Shown here piece by piece: positions 8,248-17,340 of a stretch of 24,617 bases of DNA; position 1 is the first letter of the stretch; each line of letters opens with the position of its first letter. The notes under the pieces are model-generated. The model was not told the origin of the DNA, ran no database searches, and was given only the letters and a program-made list of their open reading frames with translations. The position numbers were made by a program, and so were the translations under genes. The DNA comes from G039029935 sp039029935 (GTDB lineage Bacteria > Chloroflexota > Anaerolineae > Caldilineales > Caldilineaceae), in assembly GCA_039029935.1 (NCBI GenBank), contig JBCCFC010000019.1:1-24617 (forward strand), read 5' to 3'.

Positions 8248-9498
8248 ATGTTTACACAAGAACTGATTCGACTGTATCCAACCAAACGGATTCGCGCCAT
8301 CGATGGTATGGCCGTCACCTCCGAGTTATGGGAGGAAGCCCACGAGTATCATCGAAACCTTCTCCAGTTTCACTCAATTCTGCATCACGGCACAGGGATT
8401 GTCACCGGGCTGGAGGTGATTGCCAGCGACCCGCCCGACACCTCGATTTATCTACAGCCAGGCATTGCCATTGACTCGGTGGGGCAGACCCTCGTCGTGC
8501 CAGAGCCACAGTCCTATGACCTGGGTAACGCATCAGGAATGCTCTATATTGTCCTCACCTACACCGAAAGCCCACCACGTCCTGATGAAACAGATATGAA
8601 TGCGGATGCGTTGAATGTAACAGCACCACTTTACATTCACATCCACTATTCGCTAGAAGCTCTCAATAAACCACCCGATACACCTTACGTAGAGGTTGCA
8701 CGAATTCGTCGCACCAGTGGTGGGCAGTTGATTCATATGCCCAAGGACCCATCAAAACCACACGCCAATGAATTAGACCTGCGCTTCCGCCAAGAGATTG
8801 GTGCGCCAGGGCTGGACATGGCCTCAGTCGGCATTGTCTTTTTGGGCAATGCGCAAAATTCAGATGCGGCCCAAAAACATGAGCAAGGGTGGGAAAATTT
8901 GGCGCGTACACTACGTACCACAGGACACCAAAAGGTGTGGGTCGATGCACACCTGCCACTGGACCAAAGTCTCAACAATTACACGATACTGGCATTGGTG
9001 GCAGAGGGTCCTTTCCAACTTTCTGTTGACCAGATGAATGTACTTTATGAGTTTTTGCGAAATGGTGGCACAATCTTCTTTGAAGGTTGTCGTCGCAATG
9101 CCGGACAAACACCTAATCGAGGCAGCGGCCTGGGCTTTGGTGGGCGCAGTGGTGGCGATGATGGCAATGGTGCCGATGAATCTTTCCGCCAAATATTGGC
9201 CTCAATTGGTGTGTTGGACTCAATGCGACCTGTGCCAATGGGCCATGAAATTTTACAGTCCCCACACCTTTTTGGCGCACCGCCAGATGGGTTTGAATCT
9301 CAAGGTACGCCATCTGTTCAGATTGGCAGTGGTGATTTGGGGGCGGGTGTCATTGTCAGCACCTACGACTATGGCTGTCTGTGGGCGGGTGAGCGGCGAA
9401 ACCAACGCTACGCCACCCGCAACGAAATCCGCAACGCCATTGAGTGGGGACATAATTGTATTGATTATGCGCAGGCACGAAGACAGAATCAGTCGTGA
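8248..9498 (+). CDS. Tail-associated N-terminus fused to DUF4159/GATase-like domain
   Basis: 416 aa, no signal peptide or membrane segment. The first 120 residues (M-A-V-T-S-E-L-W, L-L-Q-F-H-S-I-L-H-H-G-T-G-I-V-T-G-L-E-V, then Q-P-G-I-A-I-D-S-V-G) resemble the N-terminal domain of uncharacterised tail/baseplate accessory proteins from extracellular contractile injection loci, with the L-H-G-x-G-x-V-x-G-L pattern. From about residue 190 the protein looks like the DUF4159 or glutamine-amidotransferase-like fold: L-Y-E-F-L-R-N-G-G-T-I-F-F-E-G-C, a Gly-rich insertion, then V-P-M-G-H-E-I-L-Q-S-P-H-L-F. I see no convincing catalytic Cys-His-Glu triad, although C275 in F-E-G-C is a candidate to examine. 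It lies directly downstream of the gpI-like gene, so a baseplate or fibre-attachment role is plausible. Confidence 0.7.
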   Translation: MFTQELIRLYPTKRIRAIDGMAVTSELWEEAHEYHRNLLQFHSILHHGTGIVTGLEVIASDPPDTSIYLQPGIAIDSVGQTLVVPEPQSYDLGNASGMLYIVLTYTESPPRPDETDMNADALNVTAPLYIHIHYSLEALNKPPDTPYVEVARIRRTSGGQLIHMPKDPSKPHANELDLRFRQEIGAPGLDMASVGIVFLGNAQNSDAAQKHEQGWENLARTLRTTGHQKVWVDAHLPLDQSLNNYTILALVAEGPFQLSVDQMNVLYEFLRNGGTIFFEGCRRNAGQTPNRGSGLGFGGRSGGDDGNGADESFRQILASIGVLDSMRPVPMGHEILQSPHLFGAPPDGFESQGTPSVQIGSGDLGAGVIVSTYDYGCLWAGERRNQRYATRNEIRNAIEWGHNCIDYAQARRQNQS

Positions 9499-9536
9499 GA
9501 ATATCTATAAACCATCAAAATTAAGAATGTAAATCC

Positions 9537-10367
9537 ATGATTGGCAATAGTCGGATCGAAGTCGTTGACCGTCTGGGTTGGCGCAAAGAATACATCTTAC
9601 AACAGCAGATCATCAATATCGGCAGTGACCCCACCAATGATCTTGTGCTCAACATCAATCAAGGCACAGGGGTTGCCGCACGCCATTTACAGGTCATTCC
9701 GACGGCGATGTCGACGACAGCCGGACCCAATACGATTGGACCAAACCGTCAAGTAATGCGTGTAGTCAACCTGACCGACCAACAGGTATTTATCCTCTCC
9801 GGCAGACAATCGACTGTGCCACAACCGGGGTCACAAGGGAATCCAGAAGTCGCTGAGGGTGAAACACGGATATTGACGGCAAGGAACTCCATTGAGATTT
9901 CGCATGGAGATCAAATTCGGCTGGGCGACTTCACGCTGATTTTTCATAGCAGTGAGCAACGCTCAGAGGTGGTTCGACTACAGCTAACCATCCCCAACAC
10001 GCCGTTAGCACCAGAAAAGTCGCTGGATGGTATCTTGACACTACATCATATTGGTGATAAACCAGGTGTTCAGTTTATGATTGACATTGAGGGCTTACCC
10101 GACGATTGTTACGAGATCGAACCTGGCCCAGTCCTCTTTCCGGATGCCGAACGCCAAATTGCGTTTCGGCTCCTGCATTCTAAAAAACCGTTTCCGCCAG
10201 CAGGACCCCATGAGATTACATTTTTTGTGAGTGCGCCCGAATTTTATCCTGGCGAATTAGCGAATATCTCACACACCATTCGCGTTGCGCCTTTTCATCA
10301 ACATTTTGTCCGTATTGTCACAGAGGGATCGCCTCAGTATAGGTTGTTAATTGATGATCAATTTTAA
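9537..10367 (+). CDS. FHA-domain protein
   Basis: 276 aa, soluble, with neither signal peptide nor membrane segment. Residues 1 to about 138 form a forkhead-associated domain: I-G-S-D-P-T-N-D-L-V-L-N starts at residue 28 and A-A-R-H-L-Q-V contains the conserved R49-H50. The usual S-R-H is A-R-H here, with an insertion in the middle of the domain. FHA domains bind phosphothreonine peptides. Residues about 145-265 are an Ig-like beta domain resembling a segment of the large FHA protein encoded at 13416-17216. Type VI secretion and related machines use FHA proteins as assembly switches, so a similar scaffold role is possible. No Ser/Thr kinase gene is present in the window. Confidence 0.8.
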   Translation: MIGNSRIEVVDRLGWRKEYILQQQIINIGSDPTNDLVLNINQGTGVAARHLQVIPTAMSTTAGPNTIGPNRQVMRVVNLTDQQVFILSGRQSTVPQPGSQGNPEVAEGETRILTARNSIEISHGDQIRLGDFTLIFHSSEQRSEVVRLQLTIPNTPLAPEKSLDGILTLHHIGDKPGVQFMIDIEGLPDDCYEIEPGPVLFPDAERQIAFRLLHSKKPFPPAGPHEITFFVSAPEFYPGELANISHTIRVAPFHQHFVRIVTEGSPQYRLLIDDQF

Positions 10368-13290
10368 AACAATCTCGGCTATGATGCTCATGAAGACCAA
10401 TCTAGATCGTTTGCGGTCTGTCCGAATTTATGTTGCCCTACTCCTGTGCATTCTCACTGGCATCACAGCCGCTATCACTGCGACTGTCACAGCACCCCAG
10501 CCTGCGATGGCACAAGTTGCAGATACGGCGACAGGGCGTGTCACCATCGTAGATGTCGATAGCTCTCGATTCCCACAGGTGACGGTCTATGCCGATGTGT
10601 TTGCGCGTAATGGGCTACCGACATTGGGGTTGACGGCCAACGATTTTGTCCTATACGAAGATGGTGTGCTGACATCGGCTCTGCTCGGTGCATCGGACAC
10701 CATTAATGACGCCATTGTTGCCGATGATATATCGCAACCCCTGCACATTCTGTTTGTGCTGGATCGCACTGTGACAGAGGCAAACTGGGCCATCATCCGC
10801 CAAACCATTATCGAACTGATGAATACACTCTCACCCGATGATCAGGTTGCGCTCTTAACCTATGCCACTGATCTCGAAATTCGACAAGCCTTCACCCGTG
10901 ACAAAAATGCCATGCAGGGGCTATTGGAGGGACTTGTGGCGGCACCGAATGGTATTATTGGTAACAATGTACCGATGGCCGATGTGGTGACAGGTGCAAC
11001 GGATTTGGTTAACACCGCACCAACAACACGCCGTGCAGCCATCCTCATCACCGATGGCATCGCAGCCAATTTTGGCAATGATTTGGCAACCGTTCAGGCA
11101 GAAATTGAAACGTTACCCACAAGTCGCCAAGCCCCCATTCACACCATCGGCTTTGGCGGGAATCTAGGGAACGCTGCGACGTTAACGGGCATTGCCGACG
11201 CCACCATTGCGCGCTCGTTTACCTTTGACCTGCCTTCTGAGGTCGCCTCTGGGCTTCAAACCTTAAAACTGCTCATGCAACAGGGCTACAGGCTGCAATA
11301 TGTCTCCAACCTCCAAGCGGATAATCAGATTCATGAACTGACACTGGCGGTCAAGCTGCTGTTGGATAGCAACAACGACGGCACAGGCGATAACATCGGT
11401 AGCCAAGACACGCTCGTGTTGACCCAGGCATCGCGCGACTTTGTGGCAACCTCGAACGAACTACGTGTCACTGTCCCCAACCTGGCGCGTGGCGCAAGTG
11501 TCGCCGGATTAGTCAATCTCACAGCGGAAGCGCAGAGTACTTCGCCCATTGTCGATGCCAAATATATGCTGGATGGGAACGTATTGGCACAGGTCGATGA
11601 CATCAATTATAGTGTCATTTGGGATAGCAACACGGTTGACACAGGTAATCATACACTGGTTGTTGAGGTGAGGGATCAAGTCGGGAACCAAGGCGAAGCA
11701 GTCATCCCCTTTAATGTGATTTTGCCCATTCAACTTTCGGCCGCGTTACCATCCTCCGTGATCACACAAGGTGTGCCAACCGGCCATGATGTGACCGTCG
11801 AAACCGTCATTGAGTCCTTGGCTGCCATTCAGAAAGTGGAATACTTTGTGGATCGCGTCCTCGTCGGTACACTCACCCAGCCGCCTTTTGTGCTGACGAT
11901 TCCGACGGGAGAATTTAACCCCGGCTCGCATGTAATTTCGGTCCGTGCCGAGGACACACTGGGCAGAGAATCAATCACAACGGTTGATTTACAGCTGACC
12001 CCAGGCGATGGGGTCCTCAACACCAATAACTCCTTTGTCGCGGCGGTTCGCAGTTGGCTTGGTGGGTGGGGGCAATATATCATACTGATTCTTGCCATTA
12101 TCGCCGTCCTCGTGATTCTCAATTGGGTTATCCTGCAATGGCAAGAGATACAAAACAATCGCCAATCCACAATTGCCCAGCTTATTCTTGCCAATCGCGG
12201 CAACACGGCCTCACGCTATTATATTCGTGCTGATGCGCCTGACAATGCGCTCATTTTTGAGTTTAGCGATGAAAATGGGACACCGCTACCGGAGCCATTC
12301 TTTATGCAGCATGGGAGCGTGGTTGTTCCCAATAACCAGAATGGTGCATCCTTGGCGCAAGGACCCAATGTTGGTGGTGTCAATGGTGCTGGCACAAACG
12401 GTGCTGGCGTGAGTCAACCCGCACCACAGCAAGCAGTTGCTGCGCCAGCGGGTGGCCCGCAGTGGGTTTCTACACGAGGGACGGGGACCGCCCCGAATCA
12501 GGGTGCCAATCAACAGCAAGGTGCTGGTGGTACACAACAATCAGGGGCAAATCAGACCAATCAACAGGGCGCAGATGACGAAGAGAAGAAAAACGTCAGT
12601 TTGCAGGATGTAGATGAATCGTTGGCCGATGCAACAGGTATCTTGGGTGTCATCAATAGTATGTTGATATCCGTTGCCTTGCTATTGCCTGCCCCTTTGT
12701 CCAGACCAATTCGCGGCCTGTCCAATATTTTGCGTCGGTTGCAAATCTGGGCGCGAACCTATACACGCTTCCGCCAACAAACAAAGCGCGTACAAAAAGC
12801 TGTCGGTAAATCGGAGCGGGCGACGAAAGCCCTACAGTCAGCAGGTAAGGCGGCCCAGAGTGCGGGTGCGGGTGGTGGCTTCCAGCTGCCACAGACCGGG
12901 ACAGGCGGGGTTGGCGGTACACGAGGAGGCGGTTTGCGTGGCCGCACACAGGCACGAGGTGCGACAAATGGGGCGGCTGGTGGATTTTCAAATGGTTTTG
13001 CCAGTGCCTTCTCCTCCGAGGGTTGGGTGCAAACACCTGTGATGCCCCCAGGAGGCTCATCCGCCATTGACATGAGCATTCGTCCACAACGGCGGGTTTT
13101 TCGCTCCAAACAGTTCTCTTTCCGTGTGACATCCCGTTCTGCCGATTACGCCGAAGCAGGTACGTTGGTTGAAAATGGCAGCATTCGTATCGATGGGCTA
13201 TCGGGTATTCAGATGTTCTTGCTTATTAGCTTGCTCTTTATTTTGAGCATGATCGGCTTATTCTTTTATTGGTTTGTTGTGATGGGATAA
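10354..13290 (+). CDS. Exported/membrane von Willebrand factor A protein with Ig-like domains
   Basis: About 978 aa. The start is uncertain: TTG 10351 and ATGs at 10354, 10381, 10384 and 10390 are all in frame. The first two overlap the FHA gene, whereas 10381 gives a more normal signal peptide. The hydrophobic stretch V-A-L-L-L-C-I-L-T-G is followed by A-M-A-Q as cleavage site. The vWA domain starts near residue 130. The MIDAS-like motif is D-R-T-V-T (137-141) instead of D-x-S-x-S, and I-T-D-G is at 232-235. Two Ig-like domains follow, then a membrane helix at about 575-596, a Gly/Gln/Asn-rich stretch, a hydrophobic segment near 760-782 and a C-terminal helix at about 952-975. The vWA is predicted outside the cytoplasmic membrane. 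With the flanking FHA genes it may form an envelope anchor or sensor for the injection machine. Confidence 0.8.
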   Translation: MINFKTISAMMLMKTNLDRLRSVRIYVALLLCILTGITAAITATVTAPQPAMAQVADTATGRVTIVDVDSSRFPQVTVYADVFARNGLPTLGLTANDFVLYEDGVLTSALLGASDTINDAIVADDISQPLHILFVLDRTVTEANWAIIRQTIIELMNTLSPDDQVALLTYATDLEIRQAFTRDKNAMQGLLEGLVAAPNGIIGNNVPMADVVTGATDLVNTAPTTRRAAILITDGIAANFGNDLATVQAEIETLPTSRQAPIHTIGFGGNLGNAATLTGIADATIARSFTFDLPSEVASGLQTLKLLMQQGYRLQYVSNLQADNQIHELTLAVKLLLDSNNDGTGDNIGSQDTLVLTQASRDFVATSNELRVTVPNLARGASVAGLVNLTAEAQSTSPIVDAKYMLDGNVLAQVDDINYSVIWDSNTVDTGNHTLVVEVRDQVGNQGEAVIPFNVILPIQLSAALPSSVITQGVPTGHDVTVETVIESLAAIQKVEYFVDRVLVGTLTQPPFVLTIPTGEFNPGSHVISVRAEDTLGRESITTVDLQLTPGDGVLNTNNSFVAAVRSWLGGWGQYIILILAIIAVLVILNWVILQWQEIQNNRQSTIAQLILANRGNTASRYYIRADAPDNALIFEFSDENGTPLPEPFFMQHGSVVVPNNQNGASLAQGPNVGGVNGAGTNGAGVSQPAPQQAVAAPAGGPQWVSTRGTGTAPNQGANQQQGAGGTQQSGANQTNQQGADDEEKKNVSLQDVDESLADATGILGVINSMLISVALLLPAPLSRPIRGLSNILRRLQIWARTYTRFRQQTKRVQKAVGKSERATKALQSAGKAAQSAGAGGGFQLPQTGTGGVGGTRGGGLRGRTQARGATNGAAGGFSNGFASAFSSEGWVQTPVMPPGGSSAIDMSIRPQRRVFRSKQFSFRVTSRSADYAEAGTLVENGSIRIDGLSGIQMFLLISLLFILSMIGLFFYWFVVMG

Positions 13291-13296
13291 ACAAAC

Positions 13297-13397
13297 GTAG
13301 CTTAGGCATATCGCCTGAGCGTCGGGTTATCGCCCGATAGACGTTCATAATGTAGCTTAGGCATCCTGCCTGAGCATCGGGCGATAGCCCGAAAGAC
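13297..13397 (+). repeat. Duplicated 46-nt REP-like element with two hairpins per copy
   Basis: Two direct copies (13297-13342 and 13352-13397) agree at 38 of 46 positions by my alignment. Each contains GCTTAGGC pairing with GCCTGAGC (one G-U pair) and a second hairpin of the TCGGG/CCCGA type. The differences largely preserve pairing, or lie in the loops. Together they fill the 125-nt gap between the vWA gene and the large FHA gene. The layout resembles bacterial REP/BIME elements, which can stabilise or attenuate polycistronic mRNA. Confidence 0.8.
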
Positions 13398-13415
13398 AAA
13401 ATAGACTCACAAAGT

Positions 13416-16400
13416 ATGCAACTTGAAATCATCGGGCCAGACGGCAGCGTCCAATTCTACAACCTAAATGCCAATCAAGGCTATGTCAACATCGGTCGCG
13501 CACCCTCCAACGACATCCAGCTTGTGGACGCCAATGTCGCCATGTTTCAAGCCATGCTCGACTATCGTCAGACACCCTACCAGTTTGTGGTCTTGAGCCC
13601 AGAGGGCAATGTCCGTGTCGATGGGCAACCCCTCCCCGTCAACCAATTTGTGGCCGTCTCTGCGCAAAGTTCCATCCAGATTGCCGACTATATGCTGATT
13701 GTCCTCCAGCCTACCAACTACAATCCGCAATCACCTACGGCTGCTTATCCAACACCTGCAACACCTGACTATGCCCAAGGGACGCCTGTTGGAGTCGCAC
13801 AACCAACCAATGACATCACAGGCGCAACACAACCGTTCCCGCAACAACAGGTCGGACTTCAGCCTGGTGCAGCGGCTTTTAACCCCGCCCTAGCAGGAGC
13901 GGCGGGAGCAGGACTGGCAGGCTCGGGTATCGCTGCGGCGGGGACAGCCGGGGCAGGCGCACCGCCTGCCGTGAATCCCGCAGCCGTTGGTCCAGACGGG
14001 CTACCGATTCCGCCTGCACAGGGTGTGAATGGGAATGGGTTTAATGGTAACGGTTTCAATGGCAATGGTGCTGGCCCCCAACAGGTGACGACTGGCCCCC
14101 AGGCCATTCCCGACTTTAATGACGACGTTATCATTGTGCGCATCGAAGAAGGCAAGGGCGAACGCACACAGACTGTTCATGTTGAGAACACAGCCTCATG
14201 GGAAATCACCATCATCAACGGTGGCCCCTTGGTGGCAAACTTTGAGGTCTATGTTGAGGGCTGGATCGATGAAAAATGGGTCAATATTACCCAGACATCG
14301 ATGAACCTCTATGAAGGCGACCGTGCAAGCTCAGTTATTTACATGACCCCCCCGCGCGAACCGCAAAGCACGGCAGGCCCCCATCACTTTGCCATCGTCG
14401 TAACCTCCCACAACTATCCCGGCCACAGAGCACAGATTGGCGCAACGTTAGACATTATACCCTATTACGAATATCGTCTGGCCGATGTCGTGCCGAGACA
14501 GCAGTCACTTTCCTATTTCCGTGAGTCGGGTACGATCACGTATGGCATCCATAACCGCAGCAATACGCCAGGCAACTTTTTGGTGTCAGGGTCGGACGAT
14601 GAGCTGGCCTGTACCTTTGAATACACCGTCCCTGGCGAAGAGGCGCGACTGGTCGGTCAAGCAGAATTTTTGCTAGAGCCGGATGAAATTGCCGAAGTGC
14701 CCGTTGAGGTGACGCCCAAGACACGCCGTTTGATTGCGGCATCAGGCAGAAACTACTCGCTCAATCTCTCGACCAACATGACTGATTCTGATCTAGGGGC
14801 ACGTTCCGTCATCGGCCAGCTACGCAAACAGCCATTGCTTGGCCCTTGGATCATCACACTGATGGCGATTTTATTGGCAATCTTCATTCTGATCATTTTC
14901 CGACCTCGAATCAATAGCTTTGAACTGGTCAACAACGACAATCTTCAGCCAGCATTGAGCCAAGACATCAGCGATGTGGCGATTGATAGCACATCGAGTG
15001 GTAGTGCCGCCAGAGCACCCAGGTTTTTGGGATTGAGAATACCACGACAGGCTGCGCAGGCGATGCGCTTTCTTCCCGGAGTCTCGATTCCGAGTGAAGA
15101 GGAAGAAACCGAAGAGATACCACCAGAGGAACGGCTGGCAGTCAAGCGCGGTTTGGCCTTTGCTGGGCGTGATGTTATCACCCAGTGGGACGTTTCGACA
15201 ACGGTGACAACGCTCAATCTCTACAAACAAGTCAATGGTGTCGAGCAACTGCTTGGCAGTGTGGTTGGCCCCATTGGCAGTCAGAATGTTCAGGCCGACT
15301 TGGATGCAACCTATATTTTACGTGCCTCCAACTGGATTCAGCGTATTCCGCTGATAGGCCCGCTGTTGGGAATTGTGGATGACGCCGTCGTCTTGGATGT
15401 TGAGGCACTGCCACCAGAGGTGATCTCCTTTGAGGTCAGCGATGGCAACATCCAAACAGGTGAACCCGTGGTTGTCCGCTGGGAGGTGACAGAGGCCGAT
15501 GATTATGTGCTGGAGGTCAACGGTGTTGTGGACCAAACATTGCCGTCCGAAAAAGGCTCGTTACAGTTTGAGCCAGAGGAGCGCACCACCTATCGTCTGG
15601 TTGCGCGCAACCAATTCTCGCCTCAAGAGGCCAGCCAATCGCGTCAAGTACGCGTGTTGACACCGACACCGACCGCTATCGCCACGCCAGAGATTCGCTT
15701 CTTTGGCGTTCAGCCCAACCCCATTGTCGATGGCGATTTGGTACAGCTATCGTGGGATGTTGGGGGAGCCAATACGGTTGAAATTCTGCCGACACCGGGG
15801 TTAGTTCCGAACTTTGAAGGTAGCGATGAGGTGATGGTAGAGGAAGGCCAATCACAAGAGACATTCATCATTATCGCCTCGGCTGGTGATGGCATTCGTA
15901 CCAGTGAGATACGTGCAACGCGAGTCATCTCGATTGTGACACCGACGCCGACACAGACAGGGATTCCGACAGAAACACCAACACCAACGCCATCCTTGAC
16001 GCCATCACCAACACCAACAGAGACACCGATTCCGGTTGTCATCCAAGATTTCCGCTTTTCAGACAACCCCGTTGAGCGTGGGAGTGTGGCAGCGGATGAT
16101 CTGCAGATTATTTGGTTGGTTTCAGGGTTTGCACCCAGCATTGAGATTAAAAGTAGTAGCTTAGGCACATTCAGCAATTTGACCAAGGAGGGAACCTTGC
16201 CCGTTTCAACCTTGCCAGAAGGAGATGTAGAAACATACCAAATTGTCATCAAAGATAATAGCGACAACGTGCTTGTCAGCCAAACTTTGGACCTCAACGT
16301 GACAGAGCCACCCACACCAGAGCCACCCACACCGATCCCTGCCCCCGTCATTGCAACCTTTGCCTCGGACCAAGAAACGATTGTCGCAGGCGAAAGTGTC

Positions 16401-17216
16401 ATTCTTAGCTGGGAAGTATCCGACTTTGGTGGCCTCACGATTACACCCTTTGGCGTCACCTCGTCCGATGCCAGCGGTCAACAATCGGTTACATTGAGCC
16501 AAGCAGGGGCGCAAGAAATTACGCTCATTGCCAACAATTCTGGTGTGGAAACCAGTAATTCGATTTTGGTGACGGTTTTGGACAGACCCGTGATCACCTT
16601 CTTCCGCGCCGAGAACGGCTCAACAACGCAAGCGGCAGATACCGTCCTTGCGATTCAGTCTACGGATAATGTTGCGACCTATCAGGTGGTTGCTGGCTCA
16701 CAGGTGCGGTTAACGTGGACAGTTGCCAATGCGGAGAGTGTGACCTTGGATGGCTATGGTGATTTTGGTACACAGGATGAATTGGTCCTGACGATCAATA
16801 CAGGGGGGCTGTTCACCCTGAGCGCGGTTCAGCTAGGCACAATCTATGACACAGCAACGCTGCGTCTGGAGGTCCCCGCACTTGACCCGCCTGATGCCCC
16901 AACACTGATTGCGGGTATCTATACGGATGCCGCTACACCGCCTACTGTACGGTGGGAATACGCCCAGGAAGAGCAGATCATTGGTTTCCGTGTCTATCGT
17001 GCTCCGACCACGACCTTTGACTTTGAAGTTGTTGCCAATGAAAACACAGGGCTGGCCAATACAACACGCAGCTTTACCGATCCGCTGACCCCAAGCTGTG
17101 GTTTGGTCTATTACGTCACAGCCGTCTATCTGGACATTACCGAAGCGATTGAAGAAAACCAGATTAAGGAAAGCCAGCCTAGTCAGGAGAGTTGGTTCAC
17201 ATCGCCGTGTAATTAG
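13416..17216 (+). CDS. Large FHA-like membrane protein with extracytoplasmic Ig-like repeats and C-terminal Fn3-like domain
   Basis: 1266 aa without a signal peptide. Residues 1-100 form an FHA-like fold (I-G-R-A-P-S-N-D at 26-33), but the S-R-x-H strand is replaced by N-V-A-M-F-Q, so phosphothreonine binding is doubtful. An Ala/Gly/Asn/Pro-rich linker (about 105-230) and Ig-like domains follow, then one membrane helix at about 478-497. Beyond it lie at least five Ig-like repeats (starting near 669, 760, 876, 979 and 1060), each with a conserved h-x-W-x-V strand, broken by T-P-rich linkers. The last 100 residues are fibronectin-III-like with C1228 and C1265. The topology is probably N-inside, C-outside: a cytoplasmic sensor or dock with a long external stalk. 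The neighbouring vWA and FHA genes suggest a shared assembly. Confidence 0.8.
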   Translation: MQLEIIGPDGSVQFYNLNANQGYVNIGRAPSNDIQLVDANVAMFQAMLDYRQTPYQFVVLSPEGNVRVDGQPLPVNQFVAVSAQSSIQIADYMLIVLQPTNYNPQSPTAAYPTPATPDYAQGTPVGVAQPTNDITGATQPFPQQQVGLQPGAAAFNPALAGAAGAGLAGSGIAAAGTAGAGAPPAVNPAAVGPDGLPIPPAQGVNGNGFNGNGFNGNGAGPQQVTTGPQAIPDFNDDVIIVRIEEGKGERTQTVHVENTASWEITIINGGPLVANFEVYVEGWIDEKWVNITQTSMNLYEGDRASSVIYMTPPREPQSTAGPHHFAIVVTSHNYPGHRAQIGATLDIIPYYEYRLADVVPRQQSLSYFRESGTITYGIHNRSNTPGNFLVSGSDDELACTFEYTVPGEEARLVGQAEFLLEPDEIAEVPVEVTPKTRRLIAASGRNYSLNLSTNMTDSDLGARSVIGQLRKQPLLGPWIITLMAILLAIFILIIFRPRINSFELVNNDNLQPALSQDISDVAIDSTSSGSAARAPRFLGLRIPRQAAQAMRFLPGVSIPSEEEETEEIPPEERLAVKRGLAFAGRDVITQWDVSTTVTTLNLYKQVNGVEQLLGSVVGPIGSQNVQADLDATYILRASNWIQRIPLIGPLLGIVDDAVVLDVEALPPEVISFEVSDGNIQTGEPVVVRWEVTEADDYVLEVNGVVDQTLPSEKGSLQFEPEERTTYRLVARNQFSPQEASQSRQVRVLTPTPTAIATPEIRFFGVQPNPIVDGDLVQLSWDVGGANTVEILPTPGLVPNFEGSDEVMVEEGQSQETFIIIASAGDGIRTSEIRATRVISIVTPTPTQTGIPTETPTPTPSLTPSPTPTETPIPVVIQDFRFSDNPVERGSVAADDLQIIWLVSGFAPSIEIKSSSLGTFSNLTKEGTLPVSTLPEGDVETYQIVIKDNSDNVLVSQTLDLNVTEPPTPEPPTPIPAPVIATFASDQETIVAGESVILSWEVSDFGGLTITPFGVTSSDASGQQSVTLSQAGAQEITLIANNSGVETSNSILVTVLDRPVITFFRAENGSTTQAADTVLAIQSTDNVATYQVVAGSQVRLTWTVANAESVTLDGYGDFGTQDELVLTINTGGLFTLSAVQLGTIYDTATLRLEVPALDPPDAPTLIAGIYTDAATPPTVRWEYAQEEQIIGFRVYRAPTTTFDFEVVANENTGLANTTRSFTDPLTPSCGLVYYVTAVYLDITEAIEENQIKESQPSQESWFTSPCN

Positions 17217-17287
17217 TGTGTGGGTGTGATGGTGTTGAGGTGTGATGGTGTGTGGGTGTGATGGTGTTGGGGTGTAATAGTGTGTGG
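17216..17287 (+). repeat. Intergenic array of nine GTGTNNNN octamers
   Basis: Nine contiguous 8-nt units (GTGTGTGG, GTGTGATG, GTGTTGAG, GTGTGATG, GTGTGTGG, GTGTGATG, GTGTTGGG, GTGTAATA, GTGTGTGG) start at the last base of the stop codon of the large FHA gene. A tenth, decayed unit may follow. The strand is G/T-only apart from a few A, so it cannot self-pair well, unlike the other octamer arrays. Confidence 0.9.
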
Positions 17288-17340
17288 ATGTAACTTGTAG
17301 CGGTTTGATAGTTCAAACCCATATTGATGATTTAAACTTT

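Noticed and set aside
15710..16459. 249-aa antisense open frame inside the large FHA gene
   Set aside because: It mirrors the Thr/Pro linker and Ig repeats of the sense gene (giving V-G-V-G-V runs), and the sense frame has clear domains.
17284..17340. GTG start giving a 19-residue extension to the FG-GAP protein
   Set aside because: The extension falls at the end of the GTGT octamer array and would bury the signal peptide; ATG 17341 gives a normal one.
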